NCBI GenBank assembly: GCA_016490735.1
Contig: JAEMWC010000073.1
Location: forward strand, 482,501-546,500
Reading direction: 5' to 3'
Length of the DNA stretch: 64,000 bases
DNA from: Pachyseris speciosa
Taxonomy: Eukaryota; Cnidaria; Anthozoa; Scleractinia; Pachyseridae
The notes beneath the pieces are model-generated. The model was not told the origin of the DNA. It saw nothing but the letters and a program-made list of their open reading frames with translations, and did not search any database. Position numbers and translations under genes: made by a program. Below, in pieces: positions 23,101 through 35,284 of the stretch; position 1 is the first letter of the stretch; each line of letters begins with the position of its first letter.

Positions 23101-24410
23101 TGGGATAAGTCTTAAAATGCGAGTTTGAAATATCTTATTAAAATCTGAACTGTGATCTTACAATAACTCTCTTAAATTATTTTTCAAATGTAAAGACAAC
23201 ATCAACAGTCTGAACGATAATGCAACCTACGGGTCATGTCCATGTGATTTCATATGATGAGTTTCCTTATACAACAACACCAACAACAAGAATGTTAAGA
23301 GTCATACTCTGTAAGATTCGAGTAATATTAAAAGGTCGTGGTCACGGTACCTCAACGATCTGGTTGAAATTTTGCATGTAGTCTTGCTTCGGGGTCCTAA
23401 CAACAAAATGGATGTTTTAAAGTTCTGGTCAATTTTATTTTAGGAGTTCTTATTTTTGGTCGGTTCCAAAGGGGAGCCAATATGGCGGATCAAAGGACTT
23501 TTTCTCATGGTTCCTTCCAGCTTACCATAATCTTTAACCAAAAGCCATTAATACTGCCTTTAAAAGCTATCTTCCTACTTACGTTCTATGTCAAATACTT
23601 TGCTGAAATAAAAAGTTTTGGTCATGAACAAGCGAAATGTGGTAGTGTCCAGGATACTTTTGAGACACATAAATTTACTGTAAATCGAAAGGCTGATATC
23701 TCCCATGTTATGTCGATTGACAGTTAACTATTTAACCTGGATGTAGAACCGTTATAGCAGATTTGACAGGAGAGATTAAAAAAAATGGGCAACTTCTTTA
23801 GCATGGGAGAAAAAAATTAAACAAGTGTGACCATTGTACAACTATGAACCGCTTCTAGCATGAACTATAGCAAAGGCAAACATTTAAAGTTATCGTTAAT
23901 AATCGTGGAAATGTTAGCATATTTTGCTTCTAAACAGCCATTTACTGACTTTACTACTTTATTTGTACTTGCAATATCGTTAAAATGATTTATCAGAGGA
24001 TCTGCTTTCACTAATGTAAATAAACAACCCTCGAAACAAATCTTATTCACAAGGGGAACCACGCTCCTGTAAAAACTTCATATCTCAAATACGTTACGCG
24101 CAATATTTATCTAGAGGACATGTACAGTTGAATACAGATCTAAATTCTAAGTCAATGTCCCGTTTCTTTGTCAATAGTCAAACAAACACGCTCAATTAGG
24201 TACACTATCTTTGTCACGTATTGAACGCAGGTCATCTATTACTACATTATTTGAATTAGCTCAAGACTTCACTCACCTTGTGAACATCAATAACTGTTCT
24301 GAAGCAATATTCAAGTTTGGTGTTCATTTAGGTTGTAAAAAGGCACGTCCCACCGGCACTGCTGATTATCAACCAGCACTTGAAACGAAGAACCATCGGA
24401 TAATATCATC
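20111..24410. other. Gene-poor AT-rich stretch
   Basis: No well-supported gene. At 20690-21130 the minus strand shows a Cys-rich piece (YSCISCGRTVCVRAEC ... GYCLPC) broken by stops, possibly the end of an old transposase. At 21648-21893 two segments form a loose inverted pair around ATGTTTGATCATTTAG. At 22720-22760 GGATCA/GGATTGGATCA words are repeated. Other ORFs look random. Confidence 0.4.
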
Positions 24411-24418
24411 TTATTATT

Positions 24419-24464
24419 GGGGGAGAGGGGAGGGGAGGGGAGGGGAGGGAGAGGGGGGGGGGGG
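24419..24464 (+). repeat. G/A-rich low-complexity tract
   Basis: Repeats of GGGGA/GGGGAGGG end in a run of 12 or more G. It can form G-quadruplex or triplex structures in principle. No coding meaning. Confidence 0.9.
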
Positions 24465-25471
24465 TCGAGTGGGGCAATTTTCCACAATAGAAGGAGGAGG
24501 GAAGTAAAACGAACCAAAGAAGAATAACATTTCCAGACCCTAGCTTACTACTGTTGGGATTTTGGAATAAATACGAAAAAAGCCTTCCTGAACTTTCGGA
24601 GGAACAACAACTTTTGCGAAAAACAACTTCTTATCAGAAACTACATGACGGTCCCCAAAGACAAAATGGTCCGTCTCTCAATTATTGGTGTATTGTTGTT
24701 TCCCTTGGGAACCCCCACTAGTTGATAGTGTTTTAAGCTGTGTGATGATGAAACCTGCATGGGCTTTGAACAAAAATTTGAAATTGCACTCTAGCGTTAA
24801 GGGTGCATTAACAAAAGATAGTTTCTCGAGCCTTACACACTGAAACACAGTATTGAGGAAACGTTGATACCATGGAAACCTATGTAGCACATAGCTCATT
24901 CAGAGGGATGATGTGAATTCTTAAAGTTAGTACACCAGGAGTCAAAAGACTGTTGTTGCAACCTCTCGCTGACGCAAAGCATAATCTTACTAGAAGTACT
25001 GATGGTTGACGATAAGCTAATCAAGGTATGCGACAATCGAAATGGTCTGCGGCAGGTAGCACCAAAACAAGAACAAGCTTGGACATGTTTCTCCAGTATC
25101 TCCACACATGGTGCTTTTCGGCATGGCAGTTGCTGTGATTTTGAACTGATCTCTAGTTCAAAGTGGCAACAAATGTCCCGCCGAATGGGTACTATAAGCT
25201 TACACAGCCTTCCTGTAGCAACAAGGTCACAAAGATTGTAGCCATCAAAGGTGACTGGATGAATGGGTTGCGTTTGGTTTATCACTTCATTTTGCATGCT
25301 TGCCATGGCGTCTTCAACTTCGGCTGCCACAAAATCATCTTCAGCTTCAACCACTGCTTGATTCTTAGATTTTGCTCGGCGGGAAAAAAAGCCTTGAATC
25401 TGGTTGGCAGTCAGTAGTTCTTCAGGGGTAAACTGTCGCTGCCCATCACTGCCCCTAGCCACTCTCATTTG

Positions 25472-25474
25472 TCA
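25472..25474 (-). other. Inactivating TGA at a conserved arginine codon
   Basis: Copy B reads VTVG-stop-QMRVARG. The paralogous copy A at 5386-5718 reads ATVSRQMKLARD, so arginine is the original residue. CGA to TGA is the expected result of cytosine methylation decay. Confidence 0.8.
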
Positions 25475-27278
25475 ACCTACAGTCACGGGGTCAAGTTTCC
25501 TCGCTGTTGTCTCACCGATAATGAACTTTTCCTCGAGGAAATGCCTCTGTTTCTCACTGAAAGGTTTGGAAGTTTTGGTTGATCTCAACGCCCAGCGCTC
25601 AGGCAGTACATTGTGTGGCGATGGTAATGAAGACTGTGCCGCTGTTTCTGTAATTGCCATGAGGGCATTGTTTTCACCTAGGAGCTTTCTGTAGTACAGG
25701 ACCTTCGCTGTATCCATAAAGGACTCTCTCTCAGACTGAAACACACATTGACCGTAAAGTGTGTGGTTAACCATTGAGCCATAGCATTGACACGTTTTGA
25801 TACAACCTTCGTTTGGGTAGGCAAACAATTTTTCCCTTCTGTTTTCAACTTCAGCACCGGATCTCTCGTTTTCGTCATCATTATCGTTTCCGTGATCCTC
25901 TGCTTTTTCCACTCTTGCAGGGTGACTGACATTTCTCAGTTGCCTTTCTTGGCTTCACTGGGAGGAATCCACCATCTGAAAACATTACATCCGTTACAAC
26001 TGTGATAGAACTATCAATACCTTAAATGTAAAGAGAACAGCCGTCAAAATTGACTTTATCCTACTGGCTTATCGGTGGGATGTTAGTTCGATATAACCTG
26101 TATGCACAATTTACGGTTACTTTCCAATCATTATACGAATTTATTCTTTCCAACATCATGATAGAACAGAAGGTAACTTGTGTACATGGAGGGAGTTGGC
26201 CTGAGAATTAGTGACTTTTCATGTCGGACAGTATACCAATCTCACGCTCTGATCCATATAATTAAGAGTTACAAAATCTTAACCTCGATGACTATAAAAA
26301 GAAAAAGTTAAAGTGGAAATTAATTACGAGCAATTAAACTTAAAAATCCTTGTAACATATCTGATTGGTACTGTTGTGATTTTTACCTTCGAATTTAGAC
26401 CATGGGAGTAGTTTTCCTTCACCAACTTGGTATGCCATCCAGACTTTTACCCCCTCACAGGTGAACTCAAAATTGTTGACTTTACTGATGCCTGGCCACT
26501 TAGCCTTAAGTTTGTCACAAACGGGATCAGGCAGCAAAGCAATTCTAGTGCCAGGAACTCCTTCATGCAAGAGCAGTGCCTCCTGAAACTGCTCAACGGT
26601 AACTACATCGTGACCTTGTTTACGTAAGAGCGCACATGATTCTTCATTCTGGGTTCTCCCTCTTTCATGTTGTGAGAACATGTTCCGTGAGTGTCATCAC
26701 ACAGGTGCTGTCCTGGGCACAACATTCAGCTATGTGGATGAATGCTTGCGTCTTAATCTGACCACTTCTCTTTCTTAAAGCGACTGTAATATGCCAGGAA
26801 ATGCCCCTTTTCCCAAACCATTCGGGGGAAATTTCCTTGCCAGTCCTGGATGAGCAAAACGTTTGTTTCACTCGGGCAGTCGATTACATCGCCATGTGCT
26901 TTATCCTGGTTCACAACTCGCAGTTGATGAACTTTCCAGCTCTCGATAGCTGTCACGGCTTCTTGGAACATGTGAAGGGCATTGTCTTTTTCGTTTTCCG
27001 ATTCAAAGGGACTATTTAAAACTGCCGCCTGGATATCAGATAGCACAGTTTTCAGTTCTTCGCATTGCTCACAGAGAAGATCATGGGTGTGGTTGCAACT
27101 GCCTCTGAAACTTGGATCTGTGGGATCATTCAGGGCATATTTACTGCAGTGATCTGGAACACGCGAGCTGGTGACGTTGACCTGATTGTAGAAGAACAAT
27201 GACTTGCTATTAAAAAAATCCACAGAGCCTGGACCTGTCAGTTTAAGGCTATTGGTTCAACTCTTGCTGCGAAAACTG

Positions 27279-27298
27279 CTTTTTTTTTTTTTTTTTTC
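27279..27298. repeat. Poly(T) tract
   Basis: About 19 T in a row followed by CAG. It could be the tail of a minus-strand retroposed sequence or simple expansion; no flanking element is recognised. Confidence 0.7.
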
Positions 27299-30247
27299 AG
27301 AGTGGATACGTCACATGTATGTGACAAGATCTAACCTGTGGTACTGGAGCATATATGCTACGTCTGTTAGAAATTTACAGATGTACTCTTTTCGTTCGTG
27401 TTACCCAAAAATTCGAGATATGTAAAGTGCTTACAGTGTTCCATGTTAAGTGTGCCATTTAGTTGGTGTTAACAGCGCACCAGAAACAATCGTGCATTTT
27501 GTCAAGATGACTAATATTTTACAACATAAAGATCGCCTTAATGTTCACTACAAGGTTATTCTGACAGGGATTCCACAGACATACGAAGTTGGATGGATAA
27601 ACTTGTGAAACATGACAGTGTTGGATCTAGGATAGGGTCCCATTGTCCCCCTCCCCACCCCCAAGCCAGCCTCAAGTTCCCTTATTGTCAGCGAAAAGGC
27701 TTTAAGGCTATTTTCAGGAAAGAGGTTGGGGCCCCCACCAAGGGTCTGAATCGGCCCCTGCACAACATCTGCAACTGAGCGTCAACAGCCAACGACTTAC
27801 TGCGATAAAGGGCCTTTATAAATGCGCAGGCTTAAGTTGTACACACAAAAATCGCTTACCGGAAAAGAATTTCCGTTGGTTACAGTAGGGTAATTTTTTC
27901 TTGACCCTGATTCAACGACTAAATTTCCTTACACATTTAGACTTCCCGTGTTGGTGAGTGAAAGCAAACCCTTCAGCATGTCATTATCCTTACCTTAAAA
28001 TCACTTTTAAGATAGCTCTTTCCTGACTTAAGCCCTCTTTGAAGATCCTGAGCAACATTTGACTGGATCCCAAAATCAATTAGCTGGTCCACCAACTTCA
28101 GCAAATCATCGAAGGTCTTGCCTCCCTCTGAAATAAAGTAGTCAAGTCCTTGGAAGGATTTTCTGACTGATGCACTGCAAGCAGACAGGACACAGCAAAG
28201 AGTGCTCTTGCTGAGTGGAGCCGGTTCACACTCTTGACAATACTGCAAATAGTACTTGAGAATTCTCTCATTCACTGACACCCTAATGACGTTTGGGGTG
28301 TGAATTACCTCTCAAGAAGATAACTTCAAGAACCGCTTGCCAAATGGCAGGTTCTGTATAATGTAGGCACTAGTTATGAAGTTAACAAAATGATCTAACT
28401 GAATGATGTCCACTCTAGTGCATACGCCAGCCTTTTGCACCACAGGAACCCCATGCCCACATGTCAGTTGGTGCTTTTCCGCTTCACAGAACATATATTT
28501 CGTTAAACGTGGCAGAAATTTCCGGATTTCTTCATAGGTGGTCAGGTCTGCTATGATAGAAACTACTTGTGTTTTGAGATTTCTGCTGGATGCATTGTTG
28601 TATGTCTCCGCAAGAGCTTTGACACACTTCTCATCACTTCCGTCAGAAGTTTTCTTCTCATCAAATTCGAGTTTGGGGAGGTCAAAGACTTCACGCATCT
28701 TGAACAGCCACAACAACTTCACGAGTTTCACCTATATATCGTCTCCTGGTACGCTCTGAAGTGGATGATAAATCCATATCTACTTCACTGATTGCCGATA
28801 GGCCACAGCTCCTAAGGAAATCATTGAGTTTCATTTTTCTGTAGCTTTTGACATGTGACGTCAGTGCATCTGCCATCAAACGTTTTTGATTTAATGCAGC
28901 ACTGCTTTGTGGAGTTAAACTAATGTCTGTTTCCTCAAGGGACATATTCTGCAAATAACCAACAAGTAAAGATGTAGTATGTCGTGTCACATAGTATGCA
29001 CGCGATGCTTGGTCAATTTTACTGATTGTTAGGACCTCTCCCCACATGCTTAACAAGAATTGTTTTCCATGCACAAGCAGCAGACAACCGTGAAAAAGCC
29101 GGAAATGGTGTCGTCAATAGCCTCACTAGTGAGGGTATGGATCCCGGATATAGTTTCGTAAGAATTTCTTAAGTGGTATATTTTCTAGTAAAACACACTT
29201 GTCTTTATAATAACATAATTTAGACAGTGTAAAAATATGTAAATTGTGCAAAATAATACAAATCCGAAATCTGAATTCAGTATGCAGTGTTTGTTTGTAC
29301 ATCATAGCCAGGGAAGATAAAGTATAGAAAGTGGCTTACTGTGCTTTGTTGGTCTTCATTTAATGACTCTTCTAACCAGGAACTCAGTTTTTCAATCATA
29401 GAAATTTCTGCCAAAGCCTTTTCATCCATTTCTTGTCGGAGAGGAGATGTGTCATCAGCGAAAACACAAGGCTTCTTCAGGTCATTCTCTACATGTCCCG
29501 ATTCTTTCTCTTCTCCAAATACGTCTTTCTTCTTGTTTCCTTTGGCACCGTGTTTTAATACGTCACCGTCAGACACTCATTGGTTGTCGATATCTTGTTT
29601 GGCAACTCCTGCCACGCTGCTAATTTTTTGTCTACACAGAGGCCATATTGCTAGAAATTTAATGTAAAAGAAGTATTGATTTTGGAACTCAATTCTATCT
29701 AGTGTCATCATTTTAATAGGCACCCCTATTCCAACACGCTTATGTATGCCATTACTCGTTTCTATTGCAATACGCATCTCTATTTAAGTCAAAGTATCAA
29801 TTCCAAAAAGCGGACGTATTTTTGTGGAATATAAACCTATTTATTCCACCAAGCATCGTCATTCCAACAGCAAGTTCCCCTGATCTCAGAGGTGCACCTG
29901 TTCAAATTGGCGCCCGTATTAGCGCCCTTATTCAGTGCCATTATGCAGTAAGCCACTCAACCTGATGAATCAACTTCAAAACAGAGGAACATACGCGAGC
30001 CAATAGGACTAACTTTTCTAGTTTCAGAAAAAAGGGTTTTTGCCTGAAACAAATTTACTCCACGATTTCCTTTAGGTGGTTGTGCTATGTGGCCACTAAA
30101 TTCTCTGTGAATGGAGCAGCGAGTCTTTCCGCATGTCCAATGCATCCCGTAGCTTTCCCGATGTTGAGGGCAGATAGTAATGTATGGTAGGCGGAGTGGT
30201 GCAAAATTCAAGGAATCAAAATCGCTTCCAACATCAACAACCAATCT

Positions 30248-30440
30248 GGGCCTGGTTGTTCGAAACCGCGATTAGCGCTAATCCACGATTAAATATGCTA
30301 ATTGACGATTAAATTTTAATCGGCGGTTAGTTTCGGTTGCTCAAAGCCTGATTAGCTCTAAACCACGATTAAAAGAGGGTTAAATTTAATCCACCTCGCT
30401 AGGTGGATTAATTCTTTAATCTACCGATTAAAACATAAAA
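30248..30440 (+). repeat. Harbinger left end with sub-terminal repeats
   Basis: The stretch starts GGCCTGGTTGTTCGAAACC and contains many short words GATTAA/TTAATC in both orientations (AATCCACGATTAA, CCGATTAA). It lies immediately before the HARBI1-like start codon and looks like its terminal and sub-terminal transposase-binding region. A matching right end was not found downstream of 32361. Confidence 0.55.
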
Positions 30441-31026
30441 ATTAAAACAAAATGGCAGGCTTGTTGTATGGTTGTGTTGTCGGGGATGGCCAGAAAGAAA
30501 GGAAACGGAGAAACTTTCGACACCTAGGGTTCAGGTCAAGGTATCGTTTTGGAGGAGAGTCCCTAATTTATATCACTAACCTGCTCGAGGCGGATCTTCG
30601 CTGCAAGACCAAGTGAAATAACCCTCTCTCTGTTCTTCAACAAGTGCTGATTGCCTTAAGATTTTACGCAAGCGGCAGTTTTCTCCAAGTAGTGGGTGAC
30701 ACAGTTGGTGTGGATAAGTCCACGGTTTCACAGTTGGTCACAAATGTATGTTTGGCGCTTGTTGCGAAACAGCAACAGTTTATCAAGTGGCCTAGAGACC
30801 AACAAGACCTCAGCAAATCGAAGAACTTGTTTTACCAACGAGGAGGATTTCCATGCGTGATCAGATGTGTGGATGGCAGCCACATTCGAATACAGGCACC
30901 TCATGAGAATGAGAATGGATATGTGAATCGTAAAGGTTTTCACTCCATAAACGTCCAAGGAATATGTAATCACGAAGGTTAGTCATGATTTTCAACACAG
31001 CATCTCCTAAGTCGACGATATATTAT

Positions 31027-31123
31027 AAAATCGTTTTATGTGCGAGTTCAAGCAGTGGTTTCAGGAACAAAAAGAAATTTTGTTTCTGAAACCACTGTTT
31101 GAACTCGCACATAAAGCGATTTT
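31027..31123. repeat. Long near-perfect hairpin inside HARBI1 intron
   Basis: Arms 31027-31072 and 31078-31123 are complementary over 46 bp with about four mismatches (GTGCGAGTTCAA ... TGGTTTCAG against CTGAAACCACTG ... TTGAACTCGCAC), around a 5-nt loop. It may be a minimal fold-back element or a small-RNA precursor. Confidence 0.85.
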
Positions 31124-31559
31124 GCTTTCATTTAACATACATTCAATTGCACCCTAGTGTTAAAATCCCTTCAAGTAATATGACTCAAAAGTTCGAATCC
31201 AAAAAATATTTTTTTCTTTTAAGGTCAGGCTAAATCCGTAGCCAAAATTTAGTGTTACACTATTGTAATCTACCTACCATAAAATCATCTACTTTGTAGC
31301 CCTCTCAAGTTGCACCACTTTCAAGGAAGTCTGTTTCAACCACAATGAGAATTACTTCCCCACTCCAAACTTTTTATACCATACCATCTAAAGCAGTGAC
31401 ATGCTGTATACGTATGTACTTCAAGAAAGGCATAACGAATCACAAATTGATTAAAAGCTGCAAAGTACACTACAGTGTATTTACATATCTAGTTAAATTA
31501 TTTAAGAATCATTTTGTTTTGTATTTTTCTCCTTGTAATCTTTTATATTTATATATATT

Positions 31560-31690
31560 TTAAGGGAGTTTTCGCACAGGGATGACCTCTAAACTTCCTT
31601 TTCCTTGATGCTTTTTCTCACTTTTAGTTTTTATGTAAATACCTGCATCTTGAATAAACGTAGGATGTATGTATGTATGTACAGTTATTG
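31560..31690 (+). repeat. Possible retroelement 3' tail
   Basis: AATAAACGTAGGATGTATGTATGTATGT-type sequence at 31652-31681 looks like the 3' end and short-repeat tail of a CR1/L2-like LINE or SINE. No coding part is seen. Confidence 0.35.
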
Positions 31691-32361
31691 AGTGATAAAC
31701 TGAACCCTATTGGTGTTTAGCCCCCTTTCCCGTGGGGCTCCTGTCTCTATCAAGCCCCACTCTTAAACATGCTTGAAATAATTAACCCCCAGAGGTCAGC
31801 CATTATAATTTAAAATACACCAATGAAAGGAGTTATTTACTGTACATTATCACTTACGTTTAATAATTATATATTCCTTTTAGGTTTGTTTATAACTATT
31901 GTAGCCCGATGGCCAGGGAGCACCCATGACAGCCATGTATTCAGGTCCTCCACTATTAGCCATTTTTTGAGGAAAATCATTCTTTAGATGATGGAATTCT
32001 TTTGGGGGACAGTGGTTATGCATGTCAGCCATTCGTGATGACACCGTACAGCAACCCCAGCACCCCTGCTGAAGCTGCCTACAACAATGCTCACTGTAAG
32101 ACCAGGGTGAAAATTGAGCAAACCTTTGGTCAGTGGAAACACCGATTTCATGTGCTGCATTCAGCAATTCGCATGGGGCCGGAAAAAGTTTGCATAATTA
32201 TTGGTGCATGTGCAGTTTTGCACAATGTTGCGATTTTGCTGAAAGAGCCAATGGAGGATGGAGAGGTTGAGGGTGAAATGAATGATGTTAATGATGTATA
32301 TTATGGTCCTGATCAAGGACGAGCTGTGCGAAATCATATTTGTCGCACCTATTTTAGCTAG

Positions 32362-33281
32362 ACTGGTGCCATAATTTCATCATTTATTGTACACCTTAAG
32401 AAAAAAATGTGGTATGTACAATTTCTATTGTCTAAAATAAGAATGTTCTAAACTATTTGGTACATTTTCAAGTTAAAATTTAATTTCAAGCACAAAACCT
32501 GTATGAGGTTTTGTTGTTTTGGTATTTTAAGAGAGATCATCATTATCGTCCACTTGGATAAGAGGCATATGTTTGTTTGTATTTTAAGGAGTAAACCCTG
32601 TAAACTCAGAGGACAAAGTACACTGAACTAATATTCTTTTAGCCTAAAATGATAGTTTTGTAAGGATTAAATACAAAATATTTATTCAGCCTGCCTAACA
32701 GGAAACATCAATAAAGTAAAAATTGTAATTTGCATGAAATTCACATGATTGTATTTGTTAAACACAATAAGCTTATTAATAAGTACCTTTTCATTTAGTT
32801 TTACTTCTTTTTACATTTGGGATCCTCTTTGCAGTCATGATTGCCTATCACTGTGAACTAATTGTCAAAGTTTTTCGATTACTGATTTTTGACCTCTCAT
32901 TTTCTTGCCAGCCTTCCAATAAATTTATTGAAAGGGACTGTACTACCAATTGCACAATAATTATCAGGACGGAGGCTTTAAAATGAGTGAAATTGTGAGT
33001 GAATGAATATGGATTAAAGTTAACTTTAACCTTCCCCTGCCCAAAGGCTAAAATAACTTCTTACCACCACCCCCTCCTGTTTCTGATAACTAAATTTAGA
33101 AATCCATTTCCTTCACTCATACTGCATATTTCATTAAAAAAAAGTAGTTATGTATTCGCTGACTAAAAAAGGAGTGTGCTTTCTCACCAGTTTTTTTTTT
33201 TTTTTTTGAGCTTTGGCACCTGTCTTTCAGTTGCGCCTCAAAATTACTAAGGAACGTAATTTTATTAACCTTTAATCTCAG
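32362..33281. other. No recognised gene
   Basis: AT-rich DNA between two transposase genes, with a 16-T run near 33191. A THAP or other zinc-finger first exon, expected for the ISL2EU transposase, is not visible here. Confidence 0.4.
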
Positions 33282-34565
33282 AAAATATTGATAACCACTT
33301 CTAAGACAAACTATGGACAGCAAAAAAATTGGAAGTGTATCTGTCTTCTTGGAGGATGTCATGAAAATGATGATTCTGTCAAGTTTTATACTGGGATACC
33401 AACGTTAGGTTGCCTTAATATGTTGGTGGATTTGATTACACCTGAGGCTGAGAAGCTTAAATACTGGGATAAAAACAAAGACAAAAAATTGAAATATCAA
33501 ACTTCACCTATCACTAAACCTGGGCCAAAGAGAAGTCTTAGTGTTCTTGAGGAATTTTTGATATGTCTTGTAAGGCTAAGGCTTGGTCTGACGGGGAGAC
33601 AACTTGCTGATATATTTTCTGTCTCCCAGGCTCAGATCAGCCGAATTTTTACCACCTGGGTTTGCTTTCTTGCGACTCTGTTTAAGGAAACTCTAGTACT
33701 TTGGCCTAGTAAAGAAGCGGTTAAGGAAAATCTTCCTTGCTCTTTCAAGAAGTATCCAAACACACGGATAATTATTGACTGCACCGAAGTGTTCATAGAG
33801 AAGCCAACCTCACCATACGCTCAGAGAGCAACTTGGAGTGAGTACAAAGAACACAACACTATCAAAGCCTTAGTTGGAATAACACCCTCTGGATACTTCA
33901 GTTTTCTGTCTAAGTTTTGGACTGGGAGCACCAGTGATAGGAAAATTACTCAAGAAAGTCAGTTAGTTGACCTGCTGGAAGAAGGGGACTCTGTAATGGC
34001 TGACAGAGGTTTTAATATACGGGACATGTTAACAAAGAAGAAGGTTTATCTTAACATGCCACCCTTTTCCAAAAAAGGTAAGATTTACTTTTGCAATAAA
34101 TCAATCAATAAATAAAGATTTTCTTTTACATCCCTTCTACTTATGTGAGTACACAAAGAAATGCACAGTTTATGTACTCTCTAGAATTTAACTCAAATAA
34201 ACAATTTATCAAGTCAATTGAATAACAGTCTGGCCCTGCCAATGGATTGGTCAACACTGTTGAACACACAGAAAAGCTACCTGTATCTAGTGACAATACA
34301 AAAATAAATAAATAAAATCAAGGTGAATGTTAAATATCACAACAAAATACTTTCCATTTTTTCAGGAAAACAACTTTCACGTGCAGCAACAAAGTCCACA
34401 CGCCAGATTGCAAAAGTACGTATTCATGTAGAGAGAGCTATAGAGAGATTAAAAGACTTCAAGGTCTTCCAGGGAAATCTGCCTCTTACCCTGGCAAAAC
34501 TGGCTGATCAAATGTTGATTGTCTGTGGAGGACTTTGTAACTTGCTTAAGCCTTTGGCAAGATAA
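33282..34565 (+). CDS. ISL2EU-type DDE transposase (DDE_Tnp_4 with HTH), two visible exons
   Basis: The first visible exon runs from an acceptor TTTAATCTCAG (33271-33281) to a donor GTAAGA at 34078. The next runs from TTTTTTCAG (ends 34365) to the stop at 34565. The split codon is restored exactly (G|GA). Residues 78-125 form a helix-turn-helix (KPGPKRSLSVLEEFL ... LADIFSVSQAQISRIF). The nuclease motifs are IIIDCTEVFI (D164), DSVMADRGF (D239) and, in the second exon, HVERAIERLKDF (glutamate), then a KLADQMLIVCGGLCNLLKPL tail. All three catalytic residues are present with no stop or shift. A zinc-finger first exon and start codon are not found. It is convergent with the YqaJ-type gene at 35285-37099, and as I recall ISL2EU elements carry exactly these two genes. 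It may be active, recently dead or domesticated. Confidence 0.85.
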
Positions 34566-35284
34566 CTATCATTGTACACTGTATTCACACTGTCACTCCT
34601 AAAACTGACATAAGTAGTGTAAACCAGACTGGTTGTTAAAGTGACTACATGTATGTCAGCCAGATTTCACCACTGTTTGGTGAAACCAATGCTAACATTT
34701 GACCAATGCTTCTTCACTGTGTCTTACTGGATTGTCCAGAGAACAGCCTGTCAGAGTCTAATGCCCAAATATTTTCCACCAAAATTTTTGGAAGAGAAAA
34801 AAAAAAGAAAAGTGATAAGTGGTAAAATTTATAGCTTGCCCTTGTGTTACAATTTAGATTTGTAGAGAAAAAGGAAAAACTGCTTCTTATAATCTTTAGT
34901 ATTTCCCTTGTTTTCATGCCTTACTAAATAAGGATATATTAATAATAGGACTAGGGGCTAAATGAAGATGGTGATCATATTATAAACAATCATAAACTCT
35001 CATGGACTTATTTGTTTACTACTTCCCTATCTTGTTTTCCATAATGAACACGTCTCTATTCCACCCATACCAGCCTTTGAACCTGACAAGCCTCCTAGAG
35101 AATGAACATCTTGCAGATTGAAGTGAAGGTCATATTCAAATGATTTCAACTAGGTTTGTTTTTGCATTCCCTTTTATCATAAAATCAAAAACAAAGGGAA
35201 ATAAACACAAACTTGGTTAAAATCATTTTAACACTGATCTTTATTTTAACCTACAACATATACTCTAATTTATAAAACATTTAT
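34566..35284. other. Spacer between convergent genes
   Basis: The 3' ends of two convergent genes face each other here. On the minus strand AATAAA lies at 35241-35246, about 40 nt after the YqaJ-type stop. A long imperfect hairpin at about 35138-35228 pairs AATGATTTCAACTAGGTTTG with AACTTGGTTAAAATCATT. Confidence 0.5.

Larger units (their letters stand above)
24896..30244 (-). pseudogene. Multi-exon transposase-like gene of unnamed family (copy B), inactivated
   Basis: Blocks in order on the minus strand: (1) 29957-30244, a Cys/His-rich start, ICPQHRESYGMHWTCGKTRC, then KGNRGVNL and PIGSR, followed by a possible donor GTATGT. (2) About 29340-29650, after an acceptor TTTCTAG, beginning PLCRQKISSVAG and ending before GTAAGC. 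(3) 27973-29100, helical segments, one frameshift near 28695 and TGA at 28312-28314. (4) 26753-27223, CNHTHDLLCEQCEELK, AIESWKVHQLRVVNQDKA, VLLIQDWQGNFP. (5) 26665-26871 in another frame, WFGKRGISWHITVALRK, AQDSTCV. (6) 26340-26681, GTRIALLPDP, VKVWMAYQVGEGKLLPWS. (7) 24896-25932, a finger-like unit, a homeodomain-like unit and a tail RKAP...CSC, with TGA at 25472-25474. The part expected between (5) and (6), which in relatives I recall carries further acidic residues, is missing. Function as a DDE-type transposase is inferred from the QDW...GKRGISWHI region and multi-copy nature. Confidence 0.7.
30452..32361 (+). pseudogene. HARBI1-like transposase, two exons, inactivated
   Basis: Exon 1 (30452-30977) starts ATG and encodes RSRYRFGGESLIYITNLLEA, a helix-turn-helix ([15 protein letters not shown]), [26 protein letters not shown] (first catalytic aspartate) and [14 protein letters not shown]. 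The donor is GTTAGT at 30978 and the acceptor TTTTAG before 31884, giving a 906-bp intron; codon phase is kept (G|GT). Exon 2 has [14 protein letters not shown] (second aspartate), GDSGYACQPFVMTPY and RVKIEQTFGQWKHRF (glutamate). Two defects are seen: TGA at 30614-30616 after RCKTK (an arginine codon would fit) and a T-run frameshift near 31960. It would have cut and pasted Harbinger elements together with a Myb-like partner, which is not seen. Confidence 0.88.
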
